This document shows, in pieces, positions 60,746-64,000 of a stretch of DNA of 64,000 nucleotides. The notes beneath the pieces are model-generated. The model did no database searches, was not told where the DNA came from, and worked only from the letters and a program-made list of their open reading frames with translations. The DNA is from Mycolicibacterium rhodesiae NBB3 (GTDB lineage: Bacteria > Actinomycetota > Actinomycetes > Mycobacteriales > Mycobacteriaceae). The stretch covers positions 2,356,001 through 2,420,000 of the forward strand of contig NC_016604.1 of assembly GCF_000230895.2 (NCBI RefSeq), given 5' to 3'. The position numbers and the translations under genes were made by a program. Positions within the stretch are counted from its first letter, which is position 1, and the number at the start of each line of letters is the position of its first letter.

Positions 60746-61968
60746 TCGCAAGGCTCGCCCGGCCATTGCGCTCCGGGACGGAGCATCGCGGCTTCGGCGG
60801 CGGCGATCGCCTCGTCGAGCACTTGCCGCACCGGTACGTCACGGGCGCGCGCCAGGGCCGCGGCGTCGTCGAACTCCGGGGTTGCGTGCACGATGCGATC
60901 GGCCCGTAGGGCCACCTTGATCCGAACCTCGCCACCGTTCAGCGCGACGGCCCGCCAGTCCCGGTCCAGGGCCACGCGTGACACCGGCGCCTCTCGTACG
61001 CCAATCGTCGAGGTCAGACCAAATATGCTGTCGCGCAGTACTTCCCGATCGGCGTCGCGCGCGAGCACGCATAGCGTGTGCGCCGGCCGACCCTTCTTCA
61101 TCACGATAGGCACGAGCCACGCGTCGGCGGCGCCCCCTTCGAGCAACGCGGCAAGCACCGTCGGCCACACCCGCGGATCCAGGTCGTCGATGTTCGTCTC
61201 CAGTACCCACATGCTCTCGGTCGCAGGCACGTCGGCCACCGGAATGCCGAGGGCCACGCGGACCACGTTGGCGCGCCCGGGGACGTCACGCCCGCCCGCG
61301 CCCACGCCGACCGCCGTGATCTCCATCGGCGCAATGGGAGTGCACTCGTCGGCCAGTGCGCGGATCAATGCCATGCCGGTGGGTGTGGCGAGCTCGCCGT
61401 CACCGCCCGCAAGGACCTGCCAGCCGCGCGCAAGCTCGAGAACGGCGGGTGGTGGCACCGGCAGGTCGCCGTGGACTGAGCCGATCCGCCCGGAGCCCAC
61501 CGCCACCGGGCTGGCCGTCACCCGGGTGACCGCAAGCTCGGCCAGCGCGGCGCACACACCGACGATGTCGGCGATCGAGTCCCACGAACCCACCTCATGG
61601 AAATGCACGTCCTCGGTCGAGACTCCGTGCACCCGCGCCTCCGCGTCGGCAAGCCGTGCGAACGTCGCGAGCGCGGTCGTGCGTACCGCGGTGGTCAGCT
61701 CGGCGGTCTCGAGCATCGAACGGATACGTGCCCACGAGCGGTGAGGATGGTCCTCGGCGCGACTTTCCACGTCCAGCTTCAGCGCGCGCAGGCCGGACCG
61801 CTGCACTGTGCTCGTGCGTAGCGCGACCTCGCCGGGCACGACCGCGGCGACTGCGGATTGGATTCCGTCGAGCGTGGCGCCTGCGTCGATCAATGCACCC
61901 AGCAACATGTCGCCCGCGATGCCCGCTGTGGCGTCCACCCACAGATGTAGGCCGGCAGTGTGCCCCAT
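60724..61968 (-). CDS. larC: Nickel insertion protein LarC
   Basis: A 414-residue LarC from ATG 61968 (MGHTAGLHLWVDATAGIAGD); a GTG at 62019 would add 17 residues. Motifs: VHFHEVGSWDSIADIVGVCA, GELATPTGMALIRAL, ESMWVLETNIDDLDPRVWPT and VPIVMKKGRPAHTL. It uses CTP to insert nickel into the dithio-pincer, the last NPN step. Unlike the frameshifted larC1/larC2 of Lactobacillus plantarum, it is one uninterrupted frame. It is transcribed toward larB from the region that also holds twin element copy B. Confidence 0.92.
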   Translation of the reverse strand: MGHTAGLHLWVDATAGIAGDMLLGALIDAGATLDGIQSAVAAVVPGEVALRTSTVQRSGLRALKLDVESRAEDHPHRSWARIRSMLETAELTTAVRTTALATFARLADAEARVHGVSTEDVHFHEVGSWDSIADIVGVCAALAELAVTRVTASPVAVGSGRIGSVHGDLPVPPPAVLELARGWQVLAGGDGELATPTGMALIRALADECTPIAPMEITAVGVGAGGRDVPGRANVVRVALGIPVADVPATESMWVLETNIDDLDPRVWPTVLAALLEGGAADAWLVPIVMKKGRPAHTLCVLARDADREVLRDSIFGLTSTIGVREAPVSRVALDRDWRAVALNGGEVRIKVALRADRIVHATPEFDDAAALARARDVPVRQVLDEAIAAAEAAMLRPGAQWPGEPCDQDGAAI

Positions 61969-62187
61969 ATCTGCCACGCTATGGCGAGTTGCCCCTTTCC
62001 CATAGCCCTGAGTTGTCACCGGCGGGGCGGTCAGGGCTTCGGCCCGGCGACCGTGCGACCGGCGGGGTGCGGGGGAAAGTTGCTCGTCGCGGACGCGAGT
62101 TCATGAATGTGCCCGTACCGGAAGCTAATTCGGGCCGCCATTCTTCCGTGACACCGAGCCCGCGGGCGCGCATCGGAGGCGGCCGAG

Positions 62188-62252
62188 GCTTACCACGCGG
62201 ATAGAAAACTCTTCCCCATCGACAGGCGGATTCTGGCTTCCCGGCGATTACG
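62188..62252 (+). promoter_or_regulatory. Twin leader element, copy B (upstream of the ligase gene)
   Basis: The 65-base partner of 52009-52073, 53 of 65 identical without gaps and ending exactly 31 bases before the ligase ATG. It lies in the 315-base gap between divergent larC and the ligase gene, so it could also act on larC. ACGA-n2-ATT is shared in the 31-base spacer just upstream of both ATGs. The rest of the gap (62020-62187) shows nothing that I can name. Confidence 0.85.
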
Positions 62253-62283
62253 CAGGCACGGCTTCATCACGACCATTTCAGTC

Positions 62284-63957
62284 ATGACCACGCATACGCA
62301 CAACACGGTCCTCACCCCGGAACTGCGGGCCAAGGTAGCTGCGGACGACCGCATCGGCGGCGGCAACCTGCTGCCCTCGATGCTCGCCATCAACCCGCAT
62401 CCGGATGAACCGTTCATCACGTCACTGACTCCCGTGCCGTATACCGACGGCCAGACGAGGACCGAGTTCAGTCTCCGCGACCTCGACCACCTGATCCAGA
62501 GCTGGTCGGTGTGGTACCAGGCGCAGGGAGTGCGGCCGAAGGACCGGGTCGCGATCTTCCTGCCCGACTCCATCGCATACTTCGTGCACTACTCGGCCAT
62601 CGCCCAGCTCGGCGCCATCGCCGTGCTCATCAACTGGAAGTCCCCGCGCGAGAGCGCGGTCGCGTTGTGCGAGCGAACCGGCGCGATCGGCCTGTACACC
62701 GACCAGGAGCGGATGGACCGGATATCGCCGGACATCGACAAGCTGGCGCTGCGGTGGATCAAGACCATGGAGGAGATGCCGAGCCCGGCGTCGGCGACGC
62801 TGAGTGACGAGGCGCGGTTTCGGCACAGCCCCGACGACCCGGTCGGGATGATGCACTCGTCTGGCACGACGGGCCTGCCCAAGCCGGTCATCCACACGCA
62901 CCGCACGATTCTGGAAGGACCCAAGTTCCGCGCGGTCGACTACAAGGAAGAAACCGACGCGCGGATCATGACCGCGCTCCCGCAATCGCACCAGGGCACA
63001 ATCTCGTTCACCTCCTACGCGGTGCTGACCGGGCAGCCGCTGCTGGCCTGGCGAGACGTCACCGGCGAGGAGCTGGCCGCCGCCATTCCGGAGCACAAGC
63101 CGACCATGGTGATGGCCTTCGGCCATGCCTATCCGGAGCTCGCCGCGCTGAAGACTCCGCCAGGCGCTCTCGACTCCGTGAACATCTGGGTGTCGATGGG
63201 CGATGCGGTGCACGAGCGGCACCTGAAGAACGTGCTTGCACGCCGCTCTGCACACCTGCCGCCGGCCGCCTTCCTCGACCGCCTCGGCACCACCGAACTC
63301 GGCTGGGGCGTCCTGATGCAGCCGCGCACCCTTGCTACCCAGCGCAACGACCGCTGCGTCGGTCGCTCGGTCGGCTTCGCCGAGGTCGCCATCCTGCGGG
63401 AGAACGGCACCCTGGCCGAGCCGTACGAGCCCGGTTTCCTCGGGGCCAAACCACCGTCGATGACGGTGGGGTACTGGGGCAACCAGGACACCTACTACCG
63501 GAGCATTCTCGCGGGCTACTGGCTGACCGGAGACATCGCCTATCGCGACGAGGACGGCTACTTCTACCAGGTCGACCGTGCGGTCGACGTAGTGCACACC
63601 GCCACGGGCCCCGGCTACTCGGTACAGATCGAAGAGCTGGTCCTCAACGAGGTCGCCGGCGTCGTGGACTGCACGGTCGTCGCCGGTGGCTATCGAAACG
63701 AGAAGGTGGCCGTCGCCGTGGTGACGGGGGAGGGCATCGATCCCGAGCAGGTGCTGTCGGCCGCCAACCACGCATTGCGCGCCAACGGCAAGCCGGAACT
63801 GGCCATGGTCGAGGTCGCCAGCGGCGACGGCGACTTCCCACTCGGCGTCACAGGCAAGTCGCTCAAGCGCTATCTCCGCGAGAAGTACGAGGACCTCGTC
63901 GTCTACCTCGCTGACTCCTCGCACAAATCACTCGCGACGAGCGCTGCGCTCGCCTAA
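62284..63957 (+). CDS. AMP-forming acyl/aryl-CoA ligase-like adenylating enzyme
   Basis: A 557-residue ANL-superfamily enzyme starting MTTHTHNTVLTPELRAKVAA. The adenylation core motif is MMHSSGTTGLPKPVIHTHRT, followed by LGTTELGWGVLMQ, WLTGDIAYRDEDGYFYQVDR and the catalytic lysine in GVTGKSLKRYLREKY. It activates a carboxylic acid as acyl-AMP and passes it to CoA or a carrier. The twin element upstream links it to the anthranilate/NPN operon. Anthranilate or a derivative is a candidate substrate, inferred from context only. Confidence 0.87.
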   Translation: MTTHTHNTVLTPELRAKVAADDRIGGGNLLPSMLAINPHPDEPFITSLTPVPYTDGQTRTEFSLRDLDHLIQSWSVWYQAQGVRPKDRVAIFLPDSIAYFVHYSAIAQLGAIAVLINWKSPRESAVALCERTGAIGLYTDQERMDRISPDIDKLALRWIKTMEEMPSPASATLSDEARFRHSPDDPVGMMHSSGTTGLPKPVIHTHRTILEGPKFRAVDYKEETDARIMTALPQSHQGTISFTSYAVLTGQPLLAWRDVTGEELAAAIPEHKPTMVMAFGHAYPELAALKTPPGALDSVNIWVSMGDAVHERHLKNVLARRSAHLPPAAFLDRLGTTELGWGVLMQPRTLATQRNDRCVGRSVGFAEVAILRENGTLAEPYEPGFLGAKPPSMTVGYWGNQDTYYRSILAGYWLTGDIAYRDEDGYFYQVDRAVDVVHTATGPGYSVQIEELVLNEVAGVVDCTVVAGGYRNEKVAVAVVTGEGIDPEQVLSAANHALRANGKPELAMVEVASGDGDFPLGVTGKSLKRYLREKYEDLVVYLADSSHKSLATSAALA

Positions 63958-63975
63958 GTCGATCAGGAACCCATC

Positions 63976-64000
63976 ATGAACAATCCAGACACATTGCTCG
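63976..64000 (+). CDS. Start of the next gene, cut by the window end
   Basis: An ATG 18 bases after the ligase stop opens MNNPDTLL and runs off the window. CAGGA eight bases upstream could serve as ribosome site. Same strand and close spacing suggest that it continues the ligase operon; its product is not visible. Confidence 0.5.

Noticed and set aside
51930..62204. Two tiny frames (51930-52025 and 62102-62204) that both end in LPRG-stop inside the twin elements
   Set aside because: The shared ending follows from the conserved nucleotides GCTTACC-n-CGCGGATAG; upstream residues are unrelated and neither has a convincing ribosome site.
1..64000. CRISPR arrays, tRNA or rRNA genes, and classical insertion sequences
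   Set aside because: No regularly spaced repeats, tRNA-like cloverleaf, rRNA blocks or transposase genes were recognised on reading; the tandem repeats at 5061 and 9761 lack spacers.

Overview
The window is high-GC actinobacterial DNA from a Mycobacterium/Mycolicibacterium-type genome. The evidence is a complete mce4 steroid-import operon with the same neighbours and order as in Mycobacterium tuberculosis, KstR-type operators (TnnAACnnGTTnnA), otsA beside mce4, a REP13E12-type DUF222/HNH gene, cutinase-like proteins and many TetR, P450, FadE and FadD genes. No rRNA, tRNA or CRISPR array is visible.

Layout. 1-3.5 kb: a truncated NAD-dependent epimerase, an Old Yellow Enzyme-type oxidoreductase, and a TetR-glycosyltransferase pair behind a 28-bp palindrome. 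3.5-21.1 kb: the cholesterol locus. fadE26-fadE27-fadD17 run leftward; fdxD, a ChsB1-like dehydrogenase, then yrbE4A-yrbE4B-mce4A-F-mam4A-mam4B run rightward and meet otsA and a 54-residue Rv3489-like gene. KstR sites lie in both regulatory gaps. 21.1-24.3 kb: small exported proteins of one family, an enoyl-CoA hydratase, and an SDR with its own KstR site. 24.2-25.9 kb: a 13E12-type element. 25.9-34.3 kb: a leftward operon for a molybdenum hydroxylase of the CO-dehydrogenase type (small, medium and large subunits, CoxG, XdhC) with a P450, a beta-hydroxyacid dehydrogenase and a GXWXG protein. 34.3-49.9 kb: assorted cell-envelope and oxidative genes, including a VanX-like dipeptidase, a DUF4185 protein, two oxidoreductases, a cutinase, a P450-SDR operon with a TetR, a DUF885 lipoprotein, a cupin and a carotenoid-desaturase-like flavoprotein with a TetR. 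49.9-51.9 kb: a truncated yrbE relic and small exported proteins.

52.0-64.0 kb is the most unusual part: a compact biosynthetic island. One strand carries a 23-codon peptide gene, an MFS transporter, a circularly permuted-looking ATP-grasp enzyme, a cyclase/formamidase-family protein, a DUF362 protein, an anthranilate synthase pair, larE, a GNAT gene and larB. larC converges on larB, and a divergent AMP-forming ligase follows, with the next gene cut by the window end. LarB, LarE and LarC together make the nickel-pincer nucleotide (NPN) cofactor, but no larA is present in the window. A 65-nt element, 82% identical and ungapped, sits exactly 31 nt before the ATG of the peptide gene and exactly 31 nt before the ATG of the ligase. 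It ties the two transcription units together. My inference is an undescribed pathway that combines NPN biosynthesis with chorismate-derived anthranilate; its product and its NPN-using enzyme are unknown.
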